Shown in pieces: positions 11,305-22,360 of a stretch of 64,000 nt of DNA. The number at the start of each line of letters is the position of its first letter. The stretch's first letter is position 1. Below the pieces are notes generated by a model. That model was not told where the DNA came from, did no database searches, and was given only the letters and a program-made list of their open reading frames with translations. Source of the stretch: Nicotiana tabacum (taxonomy: Eukaryota; Streptophyta; Magnoliopsida; Solanales; Solanaceae); NCBI RefSeq assembly GCF_000715075.1, contig NC_134090.1:48491792-48555791 (forward strand), given 5' to 3'. The position numbers and the translations under genes are program-made.

Positions 11305-14231
11305 TGTCACGACCCCAATTACCCGGTCGTGATGGCGCCTATCACAATACTAGGCAAGCCAACCCAATCAAATATCTACCACAAATCTCTTTTAATAAAA
11401 ATATTTTTCTAACATGAATTAAGTCTCAATTGTTCATAAGAAGTATTTAAATCATCGAAATGTGCGGAAAACGGGGATAGGAAGGAGGAAAATAGGGTTG
11501 CGGATGCCGTGCAGCTACCTTGCAATCTCTGGTAAGCTCCGACAAATGCTGGGGACCCTCACTCTGCCGCTCGGGCACCAGGAGCTACACACAAGGTGCA
11601 AGGAGTAACGTGAGTACGCCAACTCAGTAAGTAACTAAAGTAAATAAGGTCTGAGTACAGTGACGAGCAGTTAAAAAATCATATATATATATATATATGA
11701 GTATGCAACAAATAATCAAACCAAACTCAACAGTTTAAAAGCTTGTTACTTCATAAAAACTTCATTTTTCAATTGAAATATTAGAAATCATTTACTTAGC
11801 AGTTTTCAACAGAGGCTCATTATAAAAGAAGAGTGAAATCAGCAAAAATATCATAAATGGGCCCCTCGGGCAAGGTATCACTCATAGATATAGACTCTCG
11901 GGCAAGTCTCTCGGTCACTCGTGACTCAACTCTCGTCAAAGAGTACTCACACTCAGCACTCAGGCTCAATAGTATCTCATAATAGCAATAATCATAATAA
12001 CTACTGCGAAGTGCATCCCGATCCATAGTTTATAATCGACTACGCTCACTGGGGGTGTACAGACTCCGGAGGGGCTCCTACACCCCAAGCGTCAGATCGT
12101 TGCGGCGCGCAGCCCGATCCAATATATATATATCGTTGCGGCACGCAGCCCGATTCAATATATATATATATATATATCGTTGCGGCACGCAGCCCGATCC
12201 ATATAAGTATCACTGCGACGTGCAGCCTGATCCATAATATATATATATATATATATATATATACTAACTATAGCTGCGGCGTGCAGCCCGATCCATAATA
12301 TACATATAATCCTCACCATTAGGTCCTCAACCTCTCTTAGTCATTAACCTCACAGTCACTCCAGTATAACAGTGGAAATCAGGGAAAATCAGCCCAAACA
12401 GTTTTCACAATTAAGAGGTAGAGGGATAAAACCAGATTTAATAAATAAACAGGTAAAACATGACTGAGAATATGCTTTTAATCAAATAGAGTGAGGAAAA
12501 TAGTAGAAATGTCCTTAAGGGTCTAAACAGGTCGGCATAAGGCCCCAAATATGGCATACAACCCAAAATATAGTGTCAATCTCTAAAATACGGGATATCA
12601 TAAGATTTCAAATCAAGTACGGGCTTAATAGTCGCTACGGGATGGAGCAAGTCTCAATCCCTACCGGTGCACGCCTACATGCTCGTCACCTAGCATGTGC
12701 GTCACCTCATTTATCAAAACAATACGAAATACCGAGGTTTTGTACCCTCAGATCCAAATTTACAATGGTTACTTACCACAAACCGGATGAAATACTACTC
12801 CACGATGCCTTTGCCTCTCGCCTCGACCTCAACTCGCGCCGAATCTACCCAAAATCAGAATCATAACATTAGAACATGCTATGGGAACGAAGCTTATGCG
12901 AAAATAATCAAATTATACCAAAAATCACTAAATTGGCCAAACCCGACCCAAAGGACCACGTCTCGGAATCCGACAAAATTTACATCAATGGAATCCTTAT
13001 CTCTCCACGAGTTCATTCATATCAAAAGTACCAAAATCTGACCACAAATAGCCCCTCAAATCCCCACTCAAAGCTCTCAAATATCAAGCCCTAATCCCTC
13101 AATTTTTAACACTTAATTCCCATAAATTCCGAGTCAAATCAGTGAAATAACACCATAAAAACGAGTTTAGGGTACAAAAACATTACCTCTAGGAAATACC
13201 CTGGAAATCCCTCTTCAAATAGCTCCCTCAAGCTCAAACCCGCATGAAAATGGTGAAGAATAACTCAAAAATTGCGAAGGAAATCTTTTATACCTTCTGA
13301 CCCAGGCTTTTTGCACCTGCGGTCCTACTTTCGCTTCTCCGGCAACCAACCACATCTGTGGTTTCCACTTAAAGGTCCATGTCCGCATCTGCGATCACAT
13401 TCTCGCACTTGCACTACCGCAGGTGTGCTCCTTTAGCCGCTTCTGAGGTTCTAGTTGAATCGCTCTTTGGCCGCATCTGCGGCTCCATCTCCGCTTCTGC
13501 GAGCCCGCACCTGCGGTCCCCTAGCCATAGGTGCGGTTATGACAGCAGACTTAGCATCAGCTGCAACTTCCAAATTCCAAACTTTTCGCCAACCATTCGA
13601 AATCACCCCGAGGCCCCCGGGACCTCAACCAAAAGCACAACCAAGTCACATACCAATATCCAAACTTACACAAATCTTCAAAACACCTCAAACAACATCG
13701 AATCAACAAAATCACATCGAATTCAAGCCTAAGGTTCCAAAATCTTTCAAATTCCGCTTTTGATCAAAAAGTCCATCAAACCACGTCTGAATGACCTGAA
13801 ATTTTGCACACGCATCCCAAATGACACAACGAACCTACTGCATTTCTCGGAATTCCATTCCGACCTCTATACCAAAATCTCACCTATCAACCGGAAAACG
13901 CCGAAATTCCAATTTCGCTAATTCAAGCCTAAATCTACTCCGGACCCCTAAAACACATTCTGATCATGCTCTTAAGTTCAAAATTATCTCCTGAAGCTAT
14001 CCGAATCATCGAAATTCACATCCGAACCCTTATTCTCATAAGTCAACATCCGGTTGACTTTTCCAACTTAAGCTTACTCAAAAGAGACTAAGTGTCTCAA
14101 ACTTTACCAAAACCTCTCCGAACCCGAACCAATCAACCCAATAACATATAATACAGCTGAACAAAATAATAAGAAGCAGAAATGGGGAAAACTGAGCGAT
14201 AACTCATGAAACAACTGGTCGGGTCGTTACA
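11305..14231 (-). repeat. 3' LTR of element 1 (2927 bp)
   Basis: On the minus strand it runs from TGTAACGACCCGACC (14231) to GGGTCGTGACA (11305). It is followed on the pol side by a purine-rich tract (minus 'aagaaggggagga', plus 14232-14244), the expected polypurine primer. Inside are an inverted W-box pair (14042-14058), a CGCnnCTGCGG-rich cluster (13310-13540), a (TA)n run (11680-11698) and five 'gcagcccgatcc' units with TA tracts (12096-12300). Plus-strand ORFs at 12055-13763 are shadows within this LTR. Confidence 0.85.
12096..12300. repeat. Five 'gcggc-cgcagcccgatcc' units separated by (TA)n
   Basis: A 20-24-bp GC-rich core ('cgttgcggcacgcagcccga') recurs at about 12096, 12177, 12132, 12209 and 12271, with TA tracts of variable length between cores. 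The same core occurs in the LTRs of element 2 (23055-23345 and 31335-31620), so it is a shared LTR component, not a local microsatellite. Confidence 0.75.
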
Positions 14232-14279
14232 TCCTCCCCTTCTTAAACAAACATTAGTCCTCGAACGAGTCAAGAAACA

Positions 14280-14906
14280 TACCTGAAGCCTCAAATAGGT
14301 GAGGATATCTACTTCGCATCTCCCACTCAGTCTCTTAGGTAGCTTGTCCACGGGCCGACCTCTCAATTGCACTTTCATTGAAGCTATATCCTTTGATCTC
14401 AACTTTCGAACCTGACGGTCTAAAATAGCCACTGGCTCCATACTATAAGTCAAATCATCATCTAACTGAACCGTGCTGAAATCCAAAACATGAGACGGAT
14501 TGCCAATATACTTCCAGAGCATAGAAACATGAAATACCGGATGCACACTCGACAAGCTGGGTGGCAAAGCAAGCTCATAAGCCACCTCCCTAACCCTCCA
14601 AAGCACCTCAAAAGGCCCAATGAATCGAGGACTCAATTTACCTTTCTTACCAAATCTCATAACACCCTTCATGGGTGAAACCTTCAGCAGAACCTTCTCA
14701 CCCACCGTGTAGGACACATCCCGAACCTTCCTATCAGCATAACTCTTTTGCCTTGACTGCGTTGTACGAAGCCTCTCCTGAATCACCTTCACCTTGTCTA
14801 AAGCATTTTGCACCAAGTCTGTACACAATAGCCTAGCCTCGCCCGGCTCAAACCAACCAACTGGAGATCTACACCACCTCCCGTACAAAGCCTCATATAG
14901 AGCCAT
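14280..14906 (-). CDS. Element 1 integrase C-terminus with chromodomain-like tail
   Basis: The open frame (14906-14133) contains the integrase GPF/Y module ('KLSPRFIGPFEVLWRVREVAYELAL'-type, here about residues 90-120) and 'LSSVHPVFHVSMLWKYIG'. It ends with 'AILDRQVRKLRSKDIAS', the start of the chromodomain-like tail that chromoviruses use to target chromatin. The usual Trp-rich end of that tail is degenerate. The frame runs past the polypurine tract into the LTR, so the original stop is lost. Its start is arbitrary; the join to the core is broken between 14907 and 15092. Confidence 0.75.
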
Positions 14907-15092
14907 CTGAATACTCGACTGCTAATTGTTGTTATAAGCAAACTCTGCGAGCGGTAGACACTGATCCCGTGACCCTCCAAAATCAATGACACAAGCACGC
15001 AACATGTCCTCCAATATCTGAATAGTGCGCTCAGACTGCCTGTCCGTCTAAGGGTGAAAGGTTGTGCTCAACTCAACCTGAGTACCCAACTC

Positions 15093-15404
15093 TCACTGCA
15101 CAGACCTCCAAAACTGCGAAGTAAACTGAGTGCCCCTATCTGAAATGATGGAAACTGGGACACCATGCAAACAAACAATCTCCCGAATATAGATCTCTGC
15201 CAACTGCTCGGAAGAATAGGTAGTACACACATAAATGAAGTGCGCGGACTTGGTCAGCCGATCCACAATCACACAAATAGCATCGAACTTCTTTAAAGTC
15301 TGTGGGAGCCCAAATACAAAGTCCATGGTGATCCTCTCCCACTTCCACTCTGGAATATCCATCCGCTGAAGCAAGCCACCTGGTCTCTGATGCTCATATT
15401 TCAC
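15093..15404 (-). CDS. Element 1 integrase core (fragment)
   Basis: A 103-residue frame with '[15 protein letters not shown]' (first Asp) and '[16 protein letters not shown]' (second Asp), the first two acidic residues of the integrase triad. The frame ends before the catalytic Glu; the rest is interrupted by stops between 15092 and 14907. It catalyses cDNA strand transfer in intact relatives. The frame at 15136-15348 is a shadow. Confidence 0.8.
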   Translation of the reverse strand: MKYEHQRPGGLLQRMDIPEWKWERITMDFVFGLPQTLKKFDAICVIVDRLTKSAHFIYVCTTYSSEQLAEIYIREIVCLHGVPVSIISDRGTQFTSQFWRSVQ

Positions 15405-15451
15405 CTACTGACAATTGAGACACCGAGCCAAAAATCCCACAATGTATTTCT

Positions 15452-15940
15452 TCATCTCCTCCACCAATAATGTTGTTTCAGATCCTGATACATCTTCGTG
15501 GCACCCGGACGAATGGAATACCGCGAGCTATGGGCCTCCTCTAGAACCAACTCTCGAATCTCGTCCACATTAGGCACACATATCCGGCCCTGCATCCTCA
15601 ACACCCCATCATCACTAATGGTTACATCTCTGGCATCATCATGCTGAACTCTGTCCTTTAGGACAATCAAATGAGGATCATCGTATTGGCGCTCTCTAAT
15701 GCAATCAAATAAGAAAGACCGAGAAATAACACAAGCCAATACCCGACTAGGCTCCGAAATATCCAACCTCACGAACCGATTGGCCAAGGCCTGAACACCA
15801 ACTGCAAGAGATATCTCCCCAACTAGAATATACGCCAAACTCCCCATACTCACCGCCTTCCTACTCAAGGCATCGGCCACCACATTGGCCTTCCCCGAAT
15901 GGTACAAGATAGTGATATCATAGTCCTTTAGCAGCTCCAA
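15452..15940 (-). CDS. Element 1 RNase H end and integrase zinc-binding region
   Basis: Begins with '[26 protein letters not shown]', the RNase H terminus shared by chromoviruses. It continues through the linker to 'EAHSSRYSIRPGATKMYQDL', the His side of the integrase HHCC finger. The Cys pair and the link to the core lie in 15451-15405, where the frame is broken. The 'ADALSRK' end separates this element from the Athila remnant ('ADHLSRLE'). Confidence 0.75.
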   Translation of the reverse strand: MELLKDYDITILYHSGKANVVADALSRKAVSMGSLAYILVGEISLAVGVQALANRFVRLDISEPSRVLACVISRSFLFDCIRERQYDDPHLIVLKDRVQHDDARDVTISDDGVLRMQGRICVPNVDEIRELVLEEAHSSRYSIRPGATKMYQDLKQHYWWRR

Positions 15941-15954
15941 CTATCTCCACTACC

Positions 15955-16834
15955 TCAAATTGAGATCCTTCTATTTGAACAAGTGCTGGAGGCTACGATG
16001 ATCAGTGAACACCTCATAAGACACACCATATAAATAATGACTCCAATCTTCAACGCGTGAACAATGGCAGCCAACTCCAAATCATGAACAGGGTAGTTCT
16101 TCTCGTGGGGCTTCAACTGGCGAGAAGCATAAGCAATAATTCTACCCTTCTGCATCAACACACACCCAATACCAACTATCGATACATCACAATACACGGT
16201 ATATGAACCTGAAGCGGATGGCAACACTAATACTAGAGTTGTGGTCAAGGCAGTCTTGAGCTTCTGAAAGCTCTCCTCGCACTTATCTGACCACCTGAAT
16301 AAAGCACCCTTCTGAGTCAACTTGGTCAAGGGCGATGCGATAGATGAAAATTCCTGAACAAACTGGTGATAATAACCCGCCAAACCAAGAAAATTGCGAA
16401 TCTCTATAGGTGAGGACGGTCTGGGCCAACTCTTAACCGCTTCTATCTTCTTTGGATCAACCTGAATACCCTCACTGGACACCACGTGCCCCAAGAATGC
16501 CACTGAACTGAGCCAAAACTCGCACTTGGAGAACTTTGCATAAAGCTTCTCCTCCCTCAATCTCTGCAACACAACTCTCAAATACTCCGTGCTCCTCCTG
16601 ACTACGCGAATACACCAGAATATCATCAATGAAAACTATGACAAACGAGTCGAGATAAGGACGAAACATGTTGTTCATCAAATGCATGAATGTTGTGGGG
16701 GCATTGGTCAGCCCAAAAGATATCACCAATAACTCATAATGACCATATCGGGTCCTGAAAGTTCTCTTAAGAATATACGAGTCCCTGATCTTCAACTGGT
16801 GATATCCTGAACGGAGATCAATCTTGGAGAACAC
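15955..16834 (-). CDS. Element 1 reverse transcriptase palm and RNase H (two frames)
   Basis: Two overlapping minus frames cover the polymerase. 16834-16472 has '[15 protein letters not shown]', '[21 protein letters not shown]' and the catalytic '[12 protein letters not shown]'. 16629-15955 continues with '[22 protein letters not shown]', the connection region and the start of RNase H ('[18 protein letters not shown]', '[15 protein letters not shown]'). The Asp-Asp of the polymerase motif is intact. A frameshift lies near 16600, and another near 16050 where the RNase H reading is lost. Confidence 0.8.
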
Positions 16835-16858
16835 TCTCGCTCCCTGAAGCTGGTCAAA

Positions 16859-17365
16859 CTAATCATCGATACGAGGCAAAGGGTACTTATTCTTGATTGT
16901 TACTTTGTTCAACTGCCTGTAATCAATGCACATCCTCGTCGTGTCATCCTTCTTCTTCACAAATAGGACAGGCGCACCCCAAAGAGACACACTAGGCCGA
17001 ATAAACCGCTTATCAAGGAGTTCCTGAAGTTGCTCCTTTAAGTCCTTCAACTCTACAGGTGCCATATGATACGATGGAATAGAAATGGGCTGAGTTCCCG
17101 GCACCATATCAATACCAAAATCAATATCCCTATCCGGTGGCATACCCGACACGTCTGCAGGAAATACATCGGGAAAATCCCTCACAACCGGAACAGAATC
17201 ATTACTGGGAGTCTCTGCACCAACATCCCTCACAAAGGCTAAGTAGGACAAACAACCCTTCCCAACCATACGTTGGGCCTTCAGAAATGAAATCACCCTA
17301 CTGGGGACAAAATCAGTCGAACCTTGCCACTCGATCCGTGGCACACTCGGCATAGCCAAAGTCAC
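16859..17365 (-). CDS. Element 1 start of reverse transcriptase
   Basis: A 168-residue frame that runs from the protease-RT linker ('[20 protein letters not shown]') into the RT fingers ('[20 protein letters not shown]', '[18 protein letters not shown]', '[20 protein letters not shown]'). It is separated from the palm frame (16834) by a stop. The sequence is close to intact relatives, so decay is modest here. Confidence 0.8.
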   Translation of the reverse strand: MTLAMPSVPRIEWQGSTDFVPSRVISFLKAQRMVGKGCLSYLAFVRDVGAETPSNDSVPVVRDFPDVFPADVSGMPPDRDIDFGIDMVPGTQPISIPSYHMAPVELKDLKEQLQELLDKRFIRPSVSLWGAPVLFVKKKDDTTRMCIDYRQLNKVTIKNKYPLPRIDD

Positions 17366-17441
17366 TGTCTTAGCATGTCAGTCCAAAATAGCGCGACACG
17401 GAGATAGCCAATCCATGCCCAATATAACATCAAAATCCACA

Positions 17442-17684
17442 TTACATAACAACAAAAGATCCACTCAGGTCTACAGACCCAATAGTCACCACACACGACC
17501 GGTACACAAGGTCCACAACAATAGTATCGCCCACTGGAGTAGATACACGAATAGATGAAACAAGAGACTCAAGGGGCATATCCAAATAACGAGCAAAGTA
17601 TGATGACACATATGAAAAAGTGGAACCGGGATCAAATAACACAAAGGCATCTCTGCGGCAGACTAAGACAATACATATAATCAC
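17442..17684 (-). CDS. Element 1 aspartic protease (fragment)
   Basis: An 80-residue frame with 'AFVLFDPGSTFSYVSSYFA', the retropepsin active-site strand of this lineage (Asp-Pro-Gly-Ser in place of Asp-Ser-Gly), followed by 'VSTPVGDTIVVDLVYRSC'. It would process the Gag-Pol polyprotein. The frame breaks on both sides, towards gag (17685-17976) and towards RT. Confidence 0.7.
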   Translation of the reverse strand: MIICIVLVCRRDAFVLFDPGSTFSYVSSYFARYLDMPLESLVSSIRVSTPVGDTIVVDLVYRSCVVTIGSVDLSGSFVVM

Positions 17685-18687
17685 CGCATTTGAAGAAACA
17701 GCATCTGGTCTACCTAGGAGTACATAGAAACGAGCCTGACCACCACATGATCGACCTCCCCCTCTAAGGCGACCCCTAGCTGACTGACCCCAACCTCTAG
17801 CTGCCTAAACGGGTGGTGAAGTAACTGGAGCTGAAGTCGAGGGCTGACCCCTCTACTGGGACGAACCATCAAGAAGATGAGGACACTGCCTCCTCATGTG
17901 CCCAAACTCTCCACACTCATAACAACTCCCCGGTACTGGAGACGGGGATTGAAGGGGACCCCTGGCACCGGAATGACTAGCAGATGCACCTGGCATAAAA
18001 GAGCCCTGAACTGATAGAGCACGGGACAAACTCTGGGCTGGAAGGGCACCGATGGATGAATAGCCCTGATGAGAACTGGAAAACCATGACCCGATGATGC
18101 CCCGCGATAACCTGGGCGGGCTGACCGATCCTGCCTAAATGGACGACCTCTGTCGTACTGAAACTGACCCCTCGAAAGAGCACCACCAAAGCTACCAGAT
18201 CCCCGAGGCCTCTTGGCCTCTCTCTCTCTTCTCGCTCCTGGCGACGAACTAACTCAATCTCGCGGGCGATGTCAACAACCTCCTCAAAAGTAGCACCTGA
18301 CACCCTCTCCCTGGTCATAAGAATCCGAAGCTGATATGTGAGACCATCAACGAACCTCCTGATCCTCTCTCGATCCGTGGGAACCAACCAAACCGCATAA
18401 CGAGCTAACTCAGAAAATCGCATCTCATACTGTGTCGCAGTCATATATCCCTGACGCAACTGCTCGAACTGCCTGTGCAGCTCCTCTGTGCGAGACTGTG
18501 GCACATACTTCTCCGAAAAGAGAATAGAGAACTGCTGCCAGGTAAGGGGCGCTGCACCAACAGGCCTACGCCTCTCATAAGCCTCCCACCAAGTAAAGGC
18601 AACTCCAGAAAACTGAAAAGTAGTAAATGCTACACCACTGGTCTCCAGAATACCCGTTATGCGAAGAATCCTCTGACACTTATCCAA
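17685..18687 (-). CDS. Element 1 gag with CCHC zinc knuckle (5' end deleted)
   Basis: The frame 18687-17977 contains the retrotransposon gag domain: 'FLDKCQRIL'-type start, 'FSGVAFTWWEAYERRRPVG', 'FSEKYVPQSRTEELHRQFEQL' and 'TDRERIRRFVDGL', then an Arg/Glu-rich linker. Just downstream at about 17935-17885 the same strand encodes 'CYECGEFGHMRRQC', an intact CX2CX4HX4C knuckle for RNA binding. The N-terminus of gag is missing: sequence upstream of 18711 switches directly to LTR. A frameshift separates the main gag frame from the knuckle. Confidence 0.8.
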
Positions 18688-18710
18688 GAAACCCTGGGCA
18701 TCCTCTCCCT

Positions 18711-19779
18711 CATTACCTCTATGAAATCCCCTTGAAATCCCTCTTCAAATAGCTCCCTCAAGCTCAAACCCGCATGAAAATGGTGAAGAATAAATCAAAC
18801 ATCGCGAAGGAAATATTTTATACCTTCTGACCCAGGCTTTTCGCACCTGCGGTCTACTTCCGCTTCTGCAGTACCGCTTCTGCGGCAACCAACCGCATCT
18901 GTGGTTTCCACTTAAAGGTCCATGTCCGCATCTGCGATCACATTCTCGCACTTGCACTACCGCAGGTGCACTCCTTTAGTCGCTTCTGCGGTTCCACTTG
19001 ATCCCTTCTTTGGCCGCATCTGCGGCTCCATCTCCGCTTCTGCGAGCACGCACCTGCGGTCCCCTAGCCACAGGTGCGGTTATGACATCAGACTTAGCTT
19101 CAACTGCAACTTCCAAATTTCAAACTTTCCGCCAAACATCCGAAATCACCCCGAGGCCCCCGGGACCTCAACCAAAAGCGCAACCAAGTCACATACCAAT
19201 ATCCAAACTTATACAAATCTTCAAAACACCTTGAACAACATCGAATCAACAAAATCACATCGAATTCAAGCCTAAGGTTCCAAAATCTTTCAAATTCCGC
19301 TTTTGATAAAAAAAAAAGTCCATCAAACCACGTCCGAATGACCTGAAATTTTGCACATACATCCCAAATGACACAACGGACCTACTGAAACTCCCGCAAT
19401 TCCATTTCGACCCCTATACCAGAATTTCACCTATCAACCGGAAAACGCCAAAATTCTAATTTCGCCAATTCAAGCCTAAATCTACTCCAGACCCCCAAAG
19501 AACATTCCGATCACGCTCCTAAGTCCCAAATCATCTCCCCCAAAGCTATCCGACCATCGAAATTCACATCCGAACCCTTATTCTCATAAGTCAACATCTG
19601 ATTGACTTTTTCAACTTAAGCTTACTCAAAAGAGACTAAGTATCTCAAACCTTACCAAAACCTCTCTGAACCCGAACCAATCAACCGGATAACATATAAT
19701 ACAGCTGAAAAAACCAATAAAAAGCATAAATGAGGAAAACGGAGCGATAACTCATGAAACGACCGGCCGGATCGTTACA
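18711..19779 (-). repeat. Remnant of the 5' LTR of element 1
   Basis: This 1069-bp block is collinear with 13181-14231 of the 3' LTR (same CTGCGG cluster, same W-box pair at 19590-19606, same outer TGTAACG end). It lacks the part matching 11305-13180. It abuts gag at an 11-base stretch, CATTACCTCTA (18711-18721), that also occurs in the intact LTR (13181-13191). The plus ORFs at 18922-19275 and 13379-13732 are the same shadow in both LTR copies. Confidence 0.85.
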
Positions 19780-20298
19780 TCTGGTAGTAACAGTCATAAT
19801 GTTGTAAACAGTAGAATTACAAGTAACAAAAGGATTTTCAAGTTCAGCCAAGTTATTAAGAACATTAGTAGATACAAGTCTAGAGCTAGTAAAGCCGATT
19901 TTATCTTCATGGACAAGTTTCAAAAAGGCAGCAAGAGGGTACGTCCAAAGAGACAATGAGTTGTTGCTTGCTTGCTTGGATCCTTTAGTAGCAAAAAAGT
20001 GAGCAATCTTATTTCCTTCCCTAAAATTATGCCAGATCAGTAGATTCCCCCGTTTCTTCAGTAGTGACATGCACTTAGTAACCAAATTAGTATAAAGTAA
20101 ACAAGTGACAACGCCAAGCAGGCGAATGATATCCATAGCATCAGTTTCAATTTCTAAACCTAAGAATTTTTTTTCACAAGCTAATTGAAGCCCAGTTCTA
20201 AGGGTGAGTAGCTCCATGTAAGAAGGAGAGGCATCGGCAAAATTGCAAAATTCCATAATCCAATCCCCTTGATTGTTTCTAAAAATTCCGTCAACGCT

Positions 20299-21999
20299 TC
20301 CTTTTTATACACTTATCCTTAAAGACACAATCAATGTTAGATGTTGTGGACATGAGTCACTTTATTATGATGATTGAAGCGGGAGGGGTGTAACGTGAAG
20401 AGTTGGAACATTATTTGTATTCCATGCAAACGCATGATAACCATATTTAGGGACAGTTGGCTACATAGGTTACCGAAAGAATTATTATTTCTATTGAGCC
20501 AAATATATCAAATAGCAAAAGTTTGAAACTTTTTTGCATTTGATTTTGTAATCTACTACAAGTATTATTTTGTTTATGACCAATACCTACAAATAAGTAA
20601 TAAATAATAAAAGAGATTTCTAAATAAAACACAAAAAAATATACATAAGCTCATTTTCTTCTAATTGTAAATTCTTAGGAGATCATTTCTTACTTTTGGA
20701 TATCCAAAATAGTAGATTACTTAAATTTTATATGTTTATCTACCTGAGGTGTGCTAAATAATCTTTTAGAAAGTAAAAACACAATTACAGTAAATGAAGG
20801 ATAAAATGGATATCAAGTTTGGCTTTGAGAAAAAAAGGATCACGTGTCTAGGTCTCTGCTAAACATTATTTGTAAAGTATACATATACTTTTTGAATGTT
20901 CTTTAACAATTTTAACCCCAAAAAAATCAAATTTAAACTCAAAAGAAAATTATAAGTACCGAGAATATTAAATTCTTAATAAGGAGTCTCTTTCTAGCTT
21001 TGTCAATCTACCTTGACATCTTGGCAGACTTTTCACATGCTTCCCTAATAGATTCTTTATCATTGTTGATTATATGTTTGCTAGTTTTTTGTCAATCTCA
21101 TATGGAAAAATAATTTTATTAGGTCATTTCAAAAGCTGATCTTTATTGATTGAGCTTTCTTAGTATTAGTTAGAAAATCTTCAATCTTAATATGTCAAAT
21201 CTTCAACGATTGTAAAACGTTATATATATCAAGGCAGTGAATGCATTATTTGACACAATTAAGGAGTCTGAACGGGAGGACATAAGACACAACTTTTTTC
21301 CAATTTTTTTCCTTAATACTAGAATCGAGAAGATAATTTTCATCAAAATAAGTTTTAGCTTAACTTCAAAGATTGATGAAATTAAGACTGAAAGCTATTT
21401 TTATAATACTCATCATTTGTAAAGTCTATTCGTAATGAATTGTGAATGGCGAGTTCACTAAAAATCAATAACTCCAAAAAATCAATTCAAAACGAACTTA
21501 ATAGACTAGTTTATTCTAGACACAATTTAGAATTGACTTTAGAAATTATTAAAGTTTTTTATTTGCTTGGACCAAAATTTAGCCAAGTTGACAATATCTA
21601 TGCACGCACAATGCGAGTATTTATAAATTTTGGCATTAAATAAATTTTATTATGTTTTAGTAATTATACTGACAATAGTTGTCGTGTTATATGATTGAGA
21701 GATAGACTAAGATTTTTTTATTTTTTTTGTGTTAAATCACGCAATCATACAAAATCTATTATGTATATATACAAGGGAATTATTTCCTAAGTATATCATA
21801 GCATAACACATTTTTTAAATCACAAGGTCAATTAAACTACGACACCATTGTCGATTTTATAAAGTTTAATTTTTCTTTCTTTTAAAATTGCATAAACTTT
21901 AGAATCTTCATATGATTAAGCACATTATCAAGATAAGTTTAAATAAAGAACTTAATAAAATAAAAACGACAAAAAAATGAGAAACGATAAAAATTGAAA
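20299..21999. other. AT-rich intergenic DNA, no gene seen
   Basis: 1.7 kb of very AT-rich sequence. The open frames (20447-20632, 21237-21422, 21446-21643) are short, Lys/Asn/Ile/Phe-rich and show no domain. No terminal repeats or target duplication were noticed until the MITE that begins at 22008. Confidence 0.4.
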
Positions 22000-22360
22000 C
22001 TAACAACAGGGGTGGCATAGTTTGAGCATACCCGAAATTCAAACTGAATCAGAATTTTTTAGATTTATGGTATGGATTTCAAATTACGGATTGAATTTTG
22101 GATTTAATTTTTAAAGTTTTTAGATTTCAGATTGGATATTGGATTTGGTACTTCAAATTTCGGATATCTGAAAATCCGTAATTCTTATACTTTATATTTA
22201 GTCGATTATTCATATTTCAATAGTAATAAGTTTAACACCCTACTCATTAGATATTATATCATATATTCAATATTAATTACGAAGTTACTATGAGAATACT
22301 TTCTATTTGGACATGGTTTTACTATTTCTACTTCTTATCGGCCGTATTAATGTTTCTATT

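Larger units (their letters stand above)
11305..19779 (-). mobile_element. Tekay/Del-like chromovirus 1, internally deleted
   Basis: A minus-strand Ty3/gypsy element with a complete 3' LTR (11305-14231), a pol region ending in a chromodomain-like tail, protease, gag with a CCHC knuckle, and only the first 1.07 kb of the 5' LTR (18711-19779). The outer ends are TG...CA. The flanks are ACTGG (11300-11304) and TCTGG (19780-19784), a 5-bp target duplication with one change. The primer-binding site, the inner part of the 5' LTR and the start of gag are deleted. Gag-pol is broken by several stops and frameshifts. Lineage is called from the chromodomain-like end ('ILDRQVRKLRSKDIAS') and the long LTR. 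Confidence 0.8.
11214..20298 (-). mobile_element. L1-like RNase H tail fragment, split by a Tekay-like element
   Basis: Minus-strand sequence at 20298-19785 encodes a plant LINE-type RNase H domain (RVT_3 class), with 'DGIFRNNQGDWI', 'ADASPSYMELLTLRTGLQLA' and 'LEIETDAMDIIRLL'. The chain stops being recognisable near 20298, suggesting 5' truncation. Its continuation lies on the other side of the inserted LTR element, at 11304-11214, ending in an A-rich tail (T-rich on plus, 11214-11236). The LTR element therefore landed inside an older LINE fragment. The open frame at 19681-20256 runs from RNase H into LTR sequence. Confidence 0.55.

Noticed and set aside
13379..19275. Two near-identical plus-strand ORFs (13379-13732 and 18922-19275) starting 'MSASAITFSHLHYRRC'
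   Set aside because: Both lie in the two LTR copies of element 1, opposite to its coding strand, and are kept open by the CpG-rich repeats. No domain; repetition reflects LTR duplication, not a gene family.
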